A stretch of DNA of 64,000 bases from Lachnospiraceae bacterium (GTDB lineage: Bacteria; Bacillota; Clostridia; Oscillospirales; Ruminococcaceae): positions 46,479-110,478 of the forward strand of contig JAMPFE010000009.1 of the NCBI GenBank assembly GCA_023664705.1, given 5' to 3'. Shown here one piece after another: positions 1-8,720 of the stretch; positions within the stretch are counted from its first letter, which is position 1; each line of letters begins with the position of its first letter. The notes beneath the pieces were generated by a model. That model was not told the origin of the DNA. It saw only the letters and a list, made by a program, of their open reading frames with translations, and did not search any database. The position numbers and the translations under genes were made by a program.

Positions 1-118
1 GCAGCTCGGTGCTGCTGTTTGCGGACAAAGCCCTCACCCTTATATTATGCGCGCGGCAGACGTCTAATGTCTGCGCGCCTATCGAGCCCGTAGAACCGAG
101 CAGCACTATATCGTTCAT
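1..118 (-). CDS. dxr: 1-deoxy-D-xylulose 5-phosphate reductoisomerase, N-terminal fragment
   Basis: The reading frame starts with ATG at 118 and runs off the left edge of the window, so only 39 residues are visible. They contain the NADPH-binding signature LLGSTGSIGAQTLDV, typical of the extreme N-terminus of Dxr, the second enzyme of the MEP isoprenoid pathway. A GGAGG ribosome site lies about 8 nt upstream of the ATG. It is the last visible gene of the hom-pyrH-frr-uppS-cdsA run; dxr following cdsA and uppS is a common arrangement in Firmicutes. Identification rests on the signature alone because the catalytic region is outside the window. Confidence 0.85.
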   Translation of the reverse strand, partial: MNDIVLLGSTGSIGAQTLDVCRAHNIRVRALSANSSTEL

Positions 119-144
119 ATTATACCCTCCGATTAACAAAATCA

Positions 145-168
145 CCCATTCAATAAAGTCTGAATGGG
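145..168 (-). terminator. Hairpin between cdsA and dxr
   Basis: A perfect 8-bp inverted repeat (CCCATTCA / TGAATGGG) with an 8-nt loop lies between the cdsA stop and the dxr ribosome site. On the minus strand it is followed only by a short interrupted T run, so it may be a weak or attenuating terminator, or an mRNA processing or stability hairpin. Confidence 0.3.
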
Positions 169-176
169 GATTTTCA

Positions 177-1016
177 TTATTGCATTATCGGGGACAAAAA
201 TTTGAATACCACATACAGAAACGGCGCTACAAAAAGCACGCTGTCAAATCGGTCGAGCACGCCTCCGTGACCCGGCATAAGGTTGCCGAAATCCTTAACG
301 TCGTACTGGCGCTTGATGACCGACGCGGACAAATCGCCGAGCACGCCCACGCCGCACGCGACCATTCCCACCGGGATAAGCACCGCGTAACTCATTTTTA
401 CTTCGGTCGGCAATATCAGGTTGTACACAAGGCACTGCACCGCGACAACCACTCCGACGGTGATTATGCCGCCGATAAGCCCCTCGACCGTTTTCTTCGG
501 GCTGATATCGGGGCAGAGCTTATGCTTTCCGAGGAATGTTCCCACAAAGTACGCTCCCGAATCGCCGAACCACGCGCAGAACAGCAGATACACCACCATA
601 AACACGCCCGGGTAAAAGCCCCACGTCGGGTCGAGATAACGTATAAAAATGATACAGCTGAGCGACGTCGGTATGACGAGAGCCGCGCTGCCGCAAGTCG
701 CGATGTTCTCGAACTTGACCGTTTTATGCCCGAAAAGCATTGTCGACAGCAATACGAGCACATAAACGAGATAAGCGACGACGGTAAAGCGCTTCAGCTG
801 CGGAACGTTAAGCAAAAACGGCACGAACGCCGCAAACGCCACGCAGAACCAGCATAGAAACCTATGCTTTTCACACTTTACCGCGTGGATTATCTCCCAC
901 GCGCCTATCGCTCCGAATATCGCCAACACCGCCATATACAGCCATTCGTTGTCGATAAACAGAATACTCACGCCCACCACTATGCCGATAAGCGCGGTCA
1001 CAATTCTCTTGAGCAT
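177..1016 (-). CDS. cdsA: Phosphatidate cytidylyltransferase (CDP-diglyceride synthase)
   Basis: CdsA makes CDP-diacylglycerol from phosphatidic acid and CTP, the branch point of phospholipid synthesis in the membrane. The 279-residue protein is almost entirely hydrophobic helices and ends with the family signature in the stretch SASVIKRQYDVKDFGNLMPG followed by HGGVLDR, which carries the conserved Lys-Asp and His-Gly-Gly-x-x-Asp-Arg residues. The frame is open further upstream, but the ATG at 1016 (MLKRIVTALIG) begins the first membrane helix and gives the usual family length; the extension would overlap uppS. It follows uppS by about 20 nt in the same operon. Confidence 0.93.
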   Translation of the reverse strand: MLKRIVTALIGIVVGVSILFIDNEWLYMAVLAIFGAIGAWEIIHAVKCEKHRFLCWFCVAFAAFVPFLLNVPQLKRFTVVAYLVYVLVLLSTMLFGHKTVKFENIATCGSAALVIPTSLSCIIFIRYLDPTWGFYPGVFMVVYLLFCAWFGDSGAYFVGTFLGKHKLCPDISPKKTVEGLIGGIITVGVVVAVQCLVYNLILPTEVKMSYAVLIPVGMVACGVGVLGDLSASVIKRQYDVKDFGNLMPGHGGVLDRFDSVLFVAPFLYVVFKFLSPIMQ

Positions 1017-1038
1017 AAAATTGCCTTTCCATTGAATA

Positions 1039-1737
1039 CTATATCCCGCCGAATCTGCGGTTCCTGCCCGCGTATTCGCCGACAGCGTATTCCAGATCCT
1101 TTTTGGTAAAATCGGGCCAGAGCACGTCCATAAAGACAAACTCGGCATACGCAGCCTGCCATATGAGGAAATTCGACAAGCGCTGCTCTCCGCTCGGACG
1201 TATCACCAGATCGAGCGGCGGCATTTCGCTTGTATACAAATTTTTTTCAATAAGCTCCTCGGTTATGTCGTCGGAGGAAAGCTCTCCCGAAGCGCATTTT
1301 TCCGATATTTTTTTCACGGCATTGCATATCTCCGCTCTGCCGCCGTAGTTCAGCGCGATGCCGACGATGAACCCCGTGTTGTCCTTGGAGGTCTGCATAA
1401 TATCGGCAAGCTCTTCCCGAATATCCTCGTCGAACGGCTCTGTGTCGCCGAGAATAATAATGCGGATATTCTCGTCGGCTGATTTGCGTATATCCTTGAG
1501 ATACCGCCGCAGCAGCTCCATTATGCCGTTTATCTCGTCGGGCGGTCTGCGCCAGTTCTCGGTGGAGAACGCGTAGAACGTCGCGCATTTCACGCCGAGC
1601 TCGCGGCACCAGTTTATCGTTTTCTTGAACGTCGACGCGCCCTGATTATGCCCGAAATTCCGCGGCATTGCGCGTTTTTTCGCCCAGCGCCCGTTTCCGT
1701 CCATAATAAAGCCGATATGCTGCGGGATATTTTCCAT
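1039..1737 (-). CDS. uppS: Isoprenyl transferase (undecaprenyl diphosphate synthase)
   Basis: Cytosolic cis-prenyltransferase that builds the C55 lipid carrier for peptidoglycan and other envelope polymers. The 232-residue protein has the family hallmarks: HIGFIMDGNGRWAKKR at the N-terminus with the catalytic Asp, a central FYAFSTENWRRP segment, and the C-terminal RPSGEQRLSNFLIWQ motif. Its ATG overlaps the frr stop by one base, indicating translational coupling. Length and motifs are normal for a bacterial UppS. Confidence 0.95.
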   Translation of the reverse strand: MENIPQHIGFIMDGNGRWAKKRAMPRNFGHNQGASTFKKTINWCRELGVKCATFYAFSTENWRRPPDEINGIMELLRRYLKDIRKSADENIRIIILGDTEPFDEDIREELADIMQTSKDNTGFIVGIALNYGGRAEICNAVKKISEKCASGELSSDDITEELIEKNLYTSEMPPLDLVIRPSGEQRLSNFLIWQAAYAEFVFMDVLWPDFTKKDLEYAVGEYAGRNRRFGGI

Positions 1738-2291
1738 CAGATAGCCATTATCTCCTTATTCTTCTCCTCGCCTATCTTGTCTATCTGCTCGATAAACTTG
1801 TCGGTGAGCTTCTGAATATTCTTCTCGCCCTCTTTAACGTCGTCCTCGGTTATCTCGTTAGCCTTTTTCTTAGCCTTGATCTTGTCGATGCCGTCGCGGC
1901 GGACGTTGCGGACAGCGACCTTGCTCTCCTCGCAGATTTTCCCGACCTGCTTGCAGAGCTCCTTTCTGCGGTCCTCGGTAAGCTGCGGGAACGCTATTCT
2001 GAGCACGCGCCCGTCGTTTGTCGGGTTGATGCCAAGGTCGGACGCTTGGATAGCCTTTTCGATAGCCTTGAGCTGGGAAGCGTCATAGGGCGATACCACA
2101 AGAATACGCGCCTCGGCTACCGAAATGGACGCCATTTGATTTATCGGAGTTGCCGCGCCGTAGTAATCCACGGTGATCCTGTCGAGAACCGTCGGATTGG
2201 CTCTGCCCGCGCGGATAGTGCCGAGCTCGCTTTCAAGCGCGTTTATGCACTTGCCCATTCTTTCCTTTGTATTGTCGATAACCTCTTTCAT
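1737..2291 (-). CDS. frr: Ribosome recycling factor
   Basis: A 184-residue RRF that, with EF-G, splits post-termination ribosomes. It shows the typical N-terminal helix region ending in the GTIRAGRANPTVLDRI motif, the central beta domain with VSPYDASQLKAIEKAI, and a charged C-terminal helix containing RNVRRDGIDKIK. Length matches the family (about 185). It lies 22 nt after pyrH, the conserved pyrH-frr pairing. Confidence 0.97.
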   Translation of the reverse strand: MKEVIDNTKERMGKCINALESELGTIRAGRANPTVLDRITVDYYGAATPINQMASISVAEARILVVSPYDASQLKAIEKAIQASDLGINPTNDGRVLRIAFPQLTEDRRKELCKQVGKICEESKVAVRNVRRDGIDKIKAKKKANEITEDDVKEGEKNIQKLTDKFIEQIDKIGEEKNKEIMAI

Positions 2292-2313
2292 AAATATTCT
2301 CCCATCTGCAATA

Positions 2314-3036
2314 TTACTTATGTTTGGTGACCAAAGTGCCGACGTTCTCGCCCATTACCGCGTCGTAAATATTATCGGGTCGGCTCAAATCGAACACTAT
2401 TATCGGTATATTGTTTTCGGTGCAGATAGCGGCAGCGGCGCTGTCCATTACCTGCAGCCTCTTTACAAGCACCTCGTGATGCGTGATGATATCGTACTTT
2501 ACCGCGTCGTGGAATTTCTTGGGGTCTTTGTCGTAGATGCCGTCGACCATTGTCGCTTTCAGAATGACGTCGGCTTTAAGCTCCGCGGCTCTCAATGCGG
2601 CGGCGCTGTCCGTCGAGAAAAACGGGTTTCCCGTGCCGCAGCCGAAAATGACGATCCTGCCCTTTTCAAAATGCCTTAGCGCCTTTCCGAGAATGAACGG
2701 CTCCGCGACCTGCTGCATGGTTATCGCGGTCTGCACACGGACCGTACAGCCGAGGCTTTCCAGAACGTCCGCGACCGCCAGCGCGTTCATCGTCGTGGCG
2801 AGCATTCCGATGTGGTCCGCTCTCGCTCGGTCGGCGCTGTTGGAGCTCCTGCCCCGCCAGAAATTTCCTCCGCCGACGACAATGCCTATCTGCGCGCCCG
2901 CGTCCGACGTTTTTTTGATGCTGCGGCAGATATTCTCGACCGTCGGCATATCCAAGCCCATTTCCCTGTCGCCCGAAAGCGCCTCGCCGCTGAGCTTAAG
3001 CAAGACCCTCTTGTACTTTAGTGTACCGTCACCCAT
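2314..3036 (-). CDS. pyrH: UMP kinase
   Basis: PyrH phosphorylates UMP to UDP in pyrimidine nucleotide synthesis; it belongs to the amino-acid kinase fold, not the NMP kinase fold. KRVLLKLSGEAL at the N-terminus, GIVVGGGNFWRGR and the DHIGMLATTMNALA region are characteristic. The chosen ATG at 3036 has a GGGAGG ribosome site 7 nt upstream; a TTG seven codons earlier overlaps the hom stop and lacks one. The protein is 240 residues, normal for the family. Confidence 0.95.
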   Translation of the reverse strand: MGDGTLKYKRVLLKLSGEALSGDREMGLDMPTVENICRSIKKTSDAGAQIGIVVGGGNFWRGRSSNSADRARADHIGMLATTMNALAVADVLESLGCTVRVQTAITMQQVAEPFILGKALRHFEKGRIVIFGCGTGNPFFSTDSAAALRAAELKADVILKATMVDGIYDKDPKKFHDAVKYDIITHHEVLVKRLQVMDSAAAAICTENNIPIIVFDLSRPDNIYDAVMGENVGTLVTKHK

Positions 3037-3053
3037 CACATTACCTCCCGCGA

Positions 3054-4295
3054 TCAATAATCCAGAACTCTTATCCTGCCGAGAATTTTCGCTCCGTCGG
3101 AAACCTTCGCGCAGGCGTCCAGCGTATCCTTTTCCCGCATAACTCCCGTAATGAACGCAAGCTCATTATCGGGCTGCTTTTTGGAGGACAGATATTCAAC
3201 ATCGCCGAAAAGCGCCTTTATGACCGCCTTTGTGACCTCGGCGTTATCGGCGGAGAGCCTGATGTAGTTCGCGCAGGAGAACCCGTCGAACGGGCGGATA
3301 AACTCCTGACCGCTGTCAGCCCACGTAAGCGAACGGGAGGTGTCGGAATGTTTGACCGCGGAGATTATATCGGAAACGACCGCGCTTGCCGTCGGCAGCT
3401 TTCCCGCGCCCTTTCCGTAGAACACCACGTCGCCCGTAGCGTCGCCGCGCACCAGAATTGCGTTGAACACGTCGTTTACTCCCGCGAGCTGGCTTTCGTC
3501 CTTGATGACCGCGGGGAACACGCCGATAGATATCTCGTTCCCGTCCTCGCGGCGCGCGCAGCCGATAAGCTTTATCTTCGCGTCGAAGCTGTCCATGTAT
3601 TCAACGTCCTCGAGAGTTACCTTGGTAATGCCCTCGGTGTGAACGTTTTCGGGGTAAACATGCTTTCCGAACGCCAGCGACGCCAGAATACATATTTTCC
3701 TGCAGGCGTCGATACCCTCGACATCGGCGGTGGGGTCGTGCTCCGCGTAACCCAGTTCCTGAGCTGTTTTAAGAGCCTCCTCAAATCCCATTCCGTCGCG
3801 TATCATCTTCGTCAGAATGAAGTTCGTCGTTCCGTTGAGAATACCCGCTATCTCGTCGATCTCGTTAGCCTCGAGGCATGCGTGTATCGGCTTTATTATC
3901 GGTATGCCGCCGCCGACGCTCGCCTCGAAGAAGAAATTGACGTTTTTCTCCTTTGCGATAGCCAGCAGCTCCGCGCCCTTTGCCGCGACAAGCTCCTTGT
4001 TTGAGGTGACGACGCTCTTCCCCGCCTCCAACGCGGACTTAACGTACCCGTACGAGAACTTCAATCCGCCTATGACCTCTGCGATAACGCCGACCTCCGG
4101 GTCGTTCAGGATAATGTTAAAATCCTTGACGAACTTATCCGCAAACGGACTGTCGGGGAAATCCCTCACGTCCAGAATATACTTTATGTCAAGCGGTTCG
4201 CCCGCTTTCTTTTCCAGATTTTCCCTGTTTTTGTAGAAAACCTCGACGGTGCCCGAGCCGACCACTCCATAGCCAAGAACGGCTATTTTTGCCAT
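3054..4295 (-). CDS. hom: Homoserine dehydrogenase
   Basis: Reduces aspartate semialdehyde to homoserine, the branch point to threonine and methionine. The 413 residues comprise an N-terminal nucleotide-binding fold (IAVLGYGVVGSGTVEVF), a central catalytic region with GILNGTTNFILTKM and EAQ-ELGYAEHDPTADVEG, and a C-terminal ACT domain (about residues 340-413) that normally mediates feedback by threonine. It is the first gene of the operon, with two tandem promoters upstream. Its association with pyrH-frr-uppS is not the textbook context. Confidence 0.95.
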   Translation of the reverse strand: MAKIAVLGYGVVGSGTVEVFYKNRENLEKKAGEPLDIKYILDVRDFPDSPFADKFVKDFNIILNDPEVGVIAEVIGGLKFSYGYVKSALEAGKSVVTSNKELVAAKGAELLAIAKEKNVNFFFEASVGGGIPIIKPIHACLEANEIDEIAGILNGTTNFILTKMIRDGMGFEEALKTAQELGYAEHDPTADVEGIDACRKICILASLAFGKHVYPENVHTEGITKVTLEDVEYMDSFDAKIKLIGCARREDGNEISIGVFPAVIKDESQLAGVNDVFNAILVRGDATGDVVFYGKGAGKLPTASAVVSDIISAVKHSDTSRSLTWADSGQEFIRPFDGFSCANYIRLSADNAEVTKAVIKALFGDVEYLSSKKQPDNELAFITGVMREKDTLDACAKVSDGAKILGRIRVLDY

Positions 4296-4334
4296 AATTT
4301 AACATCCTTTCTCTTATTTATCTATATCTTATTT

Positions 4335-4363
4335 ATTATACCACAATATTGCCAAAATTGCAA
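4335..4363 (-). promoter_or_regulatory. Proximal sigma-A promoter for hom operon
   Basis: On the minus strand TTGCAA (4358-4363), a 17-bp spacer and TATAAT (4335-4340), about 40 nt upstream of the hom start. Confidence 0.7.
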
Positions 4364-4404
4364 GTATTTTTTTCCGAAAATTATACAACATTTATACATT
4401 TTTT

Positions 4405-4433
4405 ATTATACCACACATTGAGTGCATTTTCAA
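4405..4433 (-). promoter_or_regulatory. Distal sigma-A promoter for hom operon
   Basis: On the minus strand TTGAAA (4428-4433), 17-bp spacer, TATAAT (4405-4410), exactly 70 bp upstream of the proximal one. The rest of the 390-nt spacer between hom and metN holds only the divergent metN promoter and AT-rich sequence. Confidence 0.6.
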
Positions 4434-4602
4434 GTACCGAAATAAAAATTTCTCGCGCCGGGAGAGATCGCAAAAACCGAATACGCCGCTTCGATATTGA
4501 AGACAATCTATTGTAAATTTTGGTTATTTATGCAAATATTTTCTACCGAGTTAATGTGTTTTGTAGATATTCAACAGTTTTTGATTATTTTCGCGAAAGT
4601 TA

Positions 4603-4631
4603 TTGACAAATCGGAAAAACGGTGCTATAAT
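4603..4631 (+). promoter_or_regulatory. Sigma-A promoter for metNIQ
   Basis: Perfect consensus TTGACA (4603-4608), 17-bp spacer, TATAAT (4626-4631). A palindrome CCTATAGG (4646-4653) lies just downstream of the predicted transcription start and could be an operator; no riboswitch fits in the roughly 50-nt leader. Confidence 0.8.
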
Positions 4632-4686
4632 AAAAACACATTAAACCTATAGGAAAAATAGTTTTTGAAAGAGAGGTGATTTCGGC

Positions 4687-5727
4687 TTGATAGAGCTAAA
4701 GAACGTCAACAAAACGTATTTCACCGCAGGCGGCAGCGTCGAGGCGGTAAAGGATGTAACGCTTGACATAGGCGACGGTGAGATATTCGGGATAATCGGC
4801 TTTTCGGGCGCGGGGAAATCCACGCTGGTGCGCTGTATAAATCTGTTGGAGCGCCCGACCTCGGGACAGGTGCTTATCGACGGCGCGGATATCACGAAAT
4901 TTTCCGAAAGGGATCTTCGCGCGGCGCGCAGGAAAATAGGAATGATTTTCCAGCATTTTAATCTGATGCCCTCGCGGACGGTTCTGGATAACGTTATTTT
5001 TGCTTTGCGCGGGAACGGGATTTCAAAATCCGAAATGCGCGAAAAGGCGCTGAAGCTTCTGGAGCTTGTGGAGATAGCCGACAAAGCCGATATGTATCCG
5101 GGCAATTTATCGGGCGGACAAAAGCAGCGCGTCGCGATAGCGCGTGCTCTCGCGAACGACCCGAAAATACTGCTCTGCGACGAGGCGACCTCCGCGCTCG
5201 ACCCGCAGACCACCAAGCAGATACTCGCGCTGCTGAAAAGCCTTAATCAAACGCTCGGGATAACGATAGTGCTTATCACCCACGAAATGGCGGCGGTAAA
5301 GGAAATTTGCGGGCGCACGGCGGTAATGGAGCGCGGCAGACTTATCGAGGAGGGCGACACGTTTTCGGTGTTCGCCGACCCCAAGCAGACGCTCACGAAG
5401 GATTTCATCGCAACGACCTCGAACCTCAAGAAAATTCACGCGCTGCTGGAGGAGAACCCCTCGGCTGTGCCTCTCGGGGAAAACGACGTCGTGGTGAAGC
5501 TCACATACACCGAGCGGAGCGTTTCCGAGCCGCTTATCTCGACGCTTACGCAGAAATTCGGCGTGCTTCTGAACATAATCTTCGCCGACGTTGACATAGT
5601 GGGCGGCGCTCCGATAGGCGGCACCGTCGCGGTTATAAGCGGCGAAAGCGGCAGGATAACCGAGGCTGTGAAATATCTCATCGAAAAAAACGTTGCCGTG
5701 GAGGTGATAAAACGTGGAGCTGCTTAA
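4687..5727 (+). CDS. metN: Methionine ABC transporter, ATP-binding protein
   Basis: Energises methionine uptake. The 346-residue protein has a Walker A GFSGAGKST near residue 40, a Q-loop in FQHFNLMPSRTV, the ABC signature LSGGQKQR and Walker B ILLCDEATSALD. After about residue 265 comes a C-terminal NIL-type domain, the allosteric methionine-binding module typical of MetN. The start is TTG at 4687 with a GAGAGGTGAT ribosome site just upstream. It overlaps metI by 14 nt. The order metN-metI-metQ supports the assignment. Confidence 0.93.
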   Translation: MIELKNVNKTYFTAGGSVEAVKDVTLDIGDGEIFGIIGFSGAGKSTLVRCINLLERPTSGQVLIDGADITKFSERDLRAARRKIGMIFQHFNLMPSRTVLDNVIFALRGNGISKSEMREKALKLLELVEIADKADMYPGNLSGGQKQRVAIARALANDPKILLCDEATSALDPQTTKQILALLKSLNQTLGITIVLITHEMAAVKEICGRTAVMERGRLIEEGDTFSVFADPKQTLTKDFIATTSNLKKIHALLEENPSAVPLGENDVVVKLTYTERSVSEPLISTLTQKFGVLLNIIFADVDIVGGAPIGGTVAVISGESGRITEAVKYLIEKNVAVEVIKRGAA

Positions 5728-6391
5728 CAAAATCATTCCGAACGTCATGGCGAATACCGGCAGGCTTTTCGACAGCGTTATCGCCACCCTGCAGATGACC
5801 TTATGGTCGGGCGCGGTCATGTTCGTGCTGGGAATGCTGCTCGGCGTCGTGCTTACAATAACAAGGGACGGCGGCATAATGCGGCAGCGCGTCGTATTTA
5901 CCGTCCTCGACAAGCTGATAAACGTCTGCCGCTCCGTGCCGTTCGTGATATTCATCGCGATCCTGCTGCCCGTCACAAAGGCGATAATGGGTACGAAGAT
6001 AGGCGTGCGCGGCGTTATCGTGCCGCTTGTCGCCGCGTCGGCGCCGTTTTTCGCACGGCAGGTCGAGACCGCTCTCGCGAATGTCGACGGCGGGCTTGTG
6101 GAGGCTGCTCAGGCAATGGGCAAAAGCCCGCTTTCGATAATCTTCACGGTATATCTGCGCGAGAGCGTTCCGTCTATCGCGCGCGGCACGACTATAACGC
6201 TTATCAACCTTATCGGGCTTACCGCCATGGCGGGCTACGTCGGCGCGGGCGGCTTGGGAGATTACGCGATAACATGGGGCTATAACTACGGAAATTACGA
6301 CATTATCTGGGTCTCCGTGCTGTTTGTGATACTTATAGTTTCGGTTATACAGCTTATCGGAAATCTGATAGCGAAAAAATTCACGCACTAA
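5714..6391 (+). CDS. metI: Methionine ABC transporter, permease
   Basis: A 225-residue inner-membrane protein with about five transmembrane helices. The EAA-type coupling loop is visible in VEAAQAMGKSPLSIIFTVYL, which contacts MetN. It starts with GTG at 5714, inside the 3' end of metN, with a GAGGTGAT ribosome site. Length fits MetI (about 217 residues in E. coli). Confidence 0.93.
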   Translation: MELLNKIIPNVMANTGRLFDSVIATLQMTLWSGAVMFVLGMLLGVVLTITRDGGIMRQRVVFTVLDKLINVCRSVPFVIFIAILLPVTKAIMGTKIGVRGVIVPLVAASAPFFARQVETALANVDGGLVEAAQAMGKSPLSIIFTVYLRESVPSIARGTTITLINLIGLTAMAGYVGAGGLGDYAITWGYNYGNYDIIWVSVLFVILIVSVIQLIGNLIAKKFTH

Positions 6392-6419
6392 AACGCGTAC
6401 AAAAGAAAGGAACATCATT

Positions 6420-7238
6420 ATGAAAAAGATATGCAAATTTGCGGCTCTCGCTGCTGCGGCGGCGCTGATTTTTACGGCTTTCACGGGCTGCTCGAAGAGC
6501 AATGAAAGCGAAGTGGTAAAGCTCGGTGTCACGGGCGCGGTTTACGAGGAACTGTGGAGACCGACTATCGAAAAGCTGGCGGACGAGGGCGTCACTGTGG
6601 AGCTTGTGCAGTTCTCGGATTTCTCGCTGCCGAATAACGCGCTGAACAGCGGGGATATTCAAATGAACGCCTTTCAGCATCACGCTTATTTCGACAACGA
6701 TACCGCAACGAACGGCTACGACATTTCGATACTCGGTGATACGTTCGTTATCGCAATGAACATTTTCTCCAAAAATTACACGAGCGTCGAGGAGATTCCC
6801 GAGGGCGGCAAGATCGCCGTTCCGAACGACGCCACCAACTACGGACGCGCGCTCATTCTTCTGCGCGACGCGGGTCTGCTTACGCTCGGCGATTACGAGG
6901 GCGGCACCCCCTCGACAACTGACATCACCTCGTCGAAGGTTGAGCTTGTCGAGGTAAACGCGAACATGACCTATCAGTACGTCGACGACAGCGAGATAGC
7001 GGCTGCCGTGGTAAACGGCAACTACGCCGCAAGCTACGGCGTTGACCCGAATACGGCTATCTTCTACGAGAACGTCGACCTTAGCAATAAAAGCTTTGTA
7101 TGCGTTATCGCCGTGAGAACCGCGGATATAAACAACGAGACCTGCAAAAAGGTCGCGGAGGCGTTCTGCTCCGCGGACACCGAGAAATTCTTCGAGGATA
7201 ACTACAAGGGCTTCTTCATTCCCGCGTGGAACGCATAA
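6420..7238 (+). CDS. metQ: Methionine-binding lipoprotein MetQ/NlpA family
   Basis: Extracytoplasmic substrate-binding component. A lipoprotein signal peptide (MKK, hydrophobic alanine-rich stretch, lipobox FTGC with the lipidated Cys at residue 24) precedes a NlpA-type domain containing GDIQMNAFQHHAYFDN and GGKIAVPNDATNYGRAL, typical of MetQ. The 272 residues match the family. Located 28 nt after metI with an AAGAAAGGA ribosome site. Confidence 0.93.
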   Translation: MKKICKFAALAAAAALIFTAFTGCSKSNESEVVKLGVTGAVYEELWRPTIEKLADEGVTVELVQFSDFSLPNNALNSGDIQMNAFQHHAYFDNDTATNGYDISILGDTFVIAMNIFSKNYTSVEEIPEGGKIAVPNDATNYGRALILLRDAGLLTLGDYEGGTPSTTDITSSKVELVEVNANMTYQYVDDSEIAAAVVNGNYAASYGVDPNTAIFYENVDLSNKSFVCVIAVRTADINNETCKKVAEAFCSADTEKFFEDNYKGFFIPAWNA

Positions 7239-7263
7239 ATGAACAAAACAAGGAGAAAGCGCT

Positions 7264-8640
7264 ATGGATTGGCTTAATGAGATCATCGGCGACAAAAGCC
7301 GCGTTATCACGGAAAATATCGCCGAAAAATATCTGAGCGACACGCTCGGACGGCTGAAAGGCAGCGCCGCGGCGTTGGTGTTCGTGAAGAGCGCCGAAGA
7401 GGTAAGCGCTGTTCTGAAAGAGGCTCACGCGAGGAGGCTCCCCGTAACTCCGCGCGGCGCGGGAACAAATCTTGTCGGCTCGACAGTGCCCGAGGACGGC
7501 GGGATAATTCTCGACTTTTCGCTGATGAACCGCGTTCTGGAGCTTGACGAGCAGACAATGACCGCGACGGTCGAGCCTGGCATACTGCTCCAAGATCTTC
7601 AGAATTACGTCGAGGAGCGCGGTCTGTTCTACCCTCCCGACCCCGGCGAAAAGCTTTCCACCATCGGCGGCAACATCAGCACCAACGCGGGCGGTATGAG
7701 AGCGGTAAAGTACGGCGTTACAAGAGACTATGTGCGCGGTCTGGAGGTCGTTCTCGCGGACGGCACGATAATGACCGCGGGCGGCAAAAACGTCAAGGAC
7801 GCAAGCGGCTTGTCGCTGAAAAATCTGTTTATCGGCTCGGAGGGAACGCTCTGCGTTATCACGAAATGCGTGCTTAGGCTTATCCCGAAGCCCGAATTTT
7901 CAAAATCCGCGCTTATCGCATACCCCGACCTCGACAGCGGTATAAGCAGCGTGCTGTCGATCCTCCGCGCGAATGCGAACCCCACGGCGGTTGAGTTTAT
8001 CGCGCGCGGCGTCGCAAAGCTCGGCGAGGATTTTTCTGGAGTGAAATATCCCCGTCCCGACGCCGGGTCGTATATCCTGCTTACCTTTGACGGGCGGCGC
8101 GGAGAGGTCGAGGAAAATGTCGAGCGTATACGTTCGCTTGCGCTGAAGTCGGGCGCTATGGAATATATCCCGCTCGACGACCCCGCTTACGCCGCCGATA
8201 TCTGGAAGGTTCGCGGAGCGCTGGTCAAGGCAGTGGAGGCGACCTCGGAGCAGGAGCCCGTCGACATCGTCGTGCCGATAAGCAAAACCGCCGAGTTTAT
8301 CCGTTTTGTAAACGACGTTGAAAGCAAGTCGGGGGTGCGCATGGTCAGCTTCGGGCACGCGGGAGACGGCAACGTGCATCTTTGCGTAGTCCGCGAAAAC
8401 CGCACCGACGAGGAATGGAAAACAGCGCTCCTCAGCGTAATGTCGGAGGTCTACGCCAAAGCCTATGAGCTTGGCGGAGTCACCTCGGGCGAGCACGGCA
8501 TAGGCATTTCAAAGCGCGAATATTTTCTGCGCGAAACGCGCCCGGAAAATCTCGCCGTGATGAACAGTATCAAGGACGCGCTCGACCCGCTGCATATCCT
8601 GAACGACAAAAAATCCTACATCGTTTCAAAGGAAGCTTGA
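7264..8640 (+). CDS. FAD-binding oxidase, GlcD / D-lactate dehydrogenase type
   Basis: A 458-residue flavoprotein of the VAO family. The N-terminal PP-loop FAD-binding domain is seen in PVTPRGAGTNLVGSTVP and STIGGNISTNAGGMRAVKYG; the C-terminal domain ends with SFGHAGDGNVHL and SGEHGIGISKREY, residues that shape the active site in GlcD and D-lactate dehydrogenases. The substrate is probably a 2-hydroxy acid (D-lactate or glycolate), but it cannot be read from sequence. It follows metQ by 25 nt, possibly co-transcribed, without an obvious link to methionine uptake. No EtfAB or GlcF partner is adjacent. Confidence 0.85.
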   Translation: MDWLNEIIGDKSRVITENIAEKYLSDTLGRLKGSAAALVFVKSAEEVSAVLKEAHARRLPVTPRGAGTNLVGSTVPEDGGIILDFSLMNRVLELDEQTMTATVEPGILLQDLQNYVEERGLFYPPDPGEKLSTIGGNISTNAGGMRAVKYGVTRDYVRGLEVVLADGTIMTAGGKNVKDASGLSLKNLFIGSEGTLCVITKCVLRLIPKPEFSKSALIAYPDLDSGISSVLSILRANANPTAVEFIARGVAKLGEDFSGVKYPRPDAGSYILLTFDGRRGEVEENVERIRSLALKSGAMEYIPLDDPAYAADIWKVRGALVKAVEATSEQEPVDIVVPISKTAEFIRFVNDVESKSGVRMVSFGHAGDGNVHLCVVRENRTDEEWKTALLSVMSEVYAKAYELGGVTSGEHGIGISKREYFLRETRPENLAVMNSIKDALDPLHILNDKKSYIVSKEA

Positions 8641-8660
8641 ATTTGCAGCTTATAATAACC

Positions 8661-8692
8661 GAGCGGGCCGCTAAACGGCTCGCTTGTTCTTT
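8661..8692 (+). terminator. Terminator after the GlcD-like gene
   Basis: Nine-pair stem with one wobble (AGCGGGCCG / CGGCTCGCT) followed by a T-rich tail. Confidence 0.6.
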
Positions 8693-8720
8693 TCCGTCCA
8701 AGCTCCGCATACATTATAGT

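Noticed and set aside
4631..4686. S-box or other methionine riboswitch before metNIQ
   Set aside because: The leader is only about 50 nt and lacks a multi-helix structure or terminator.
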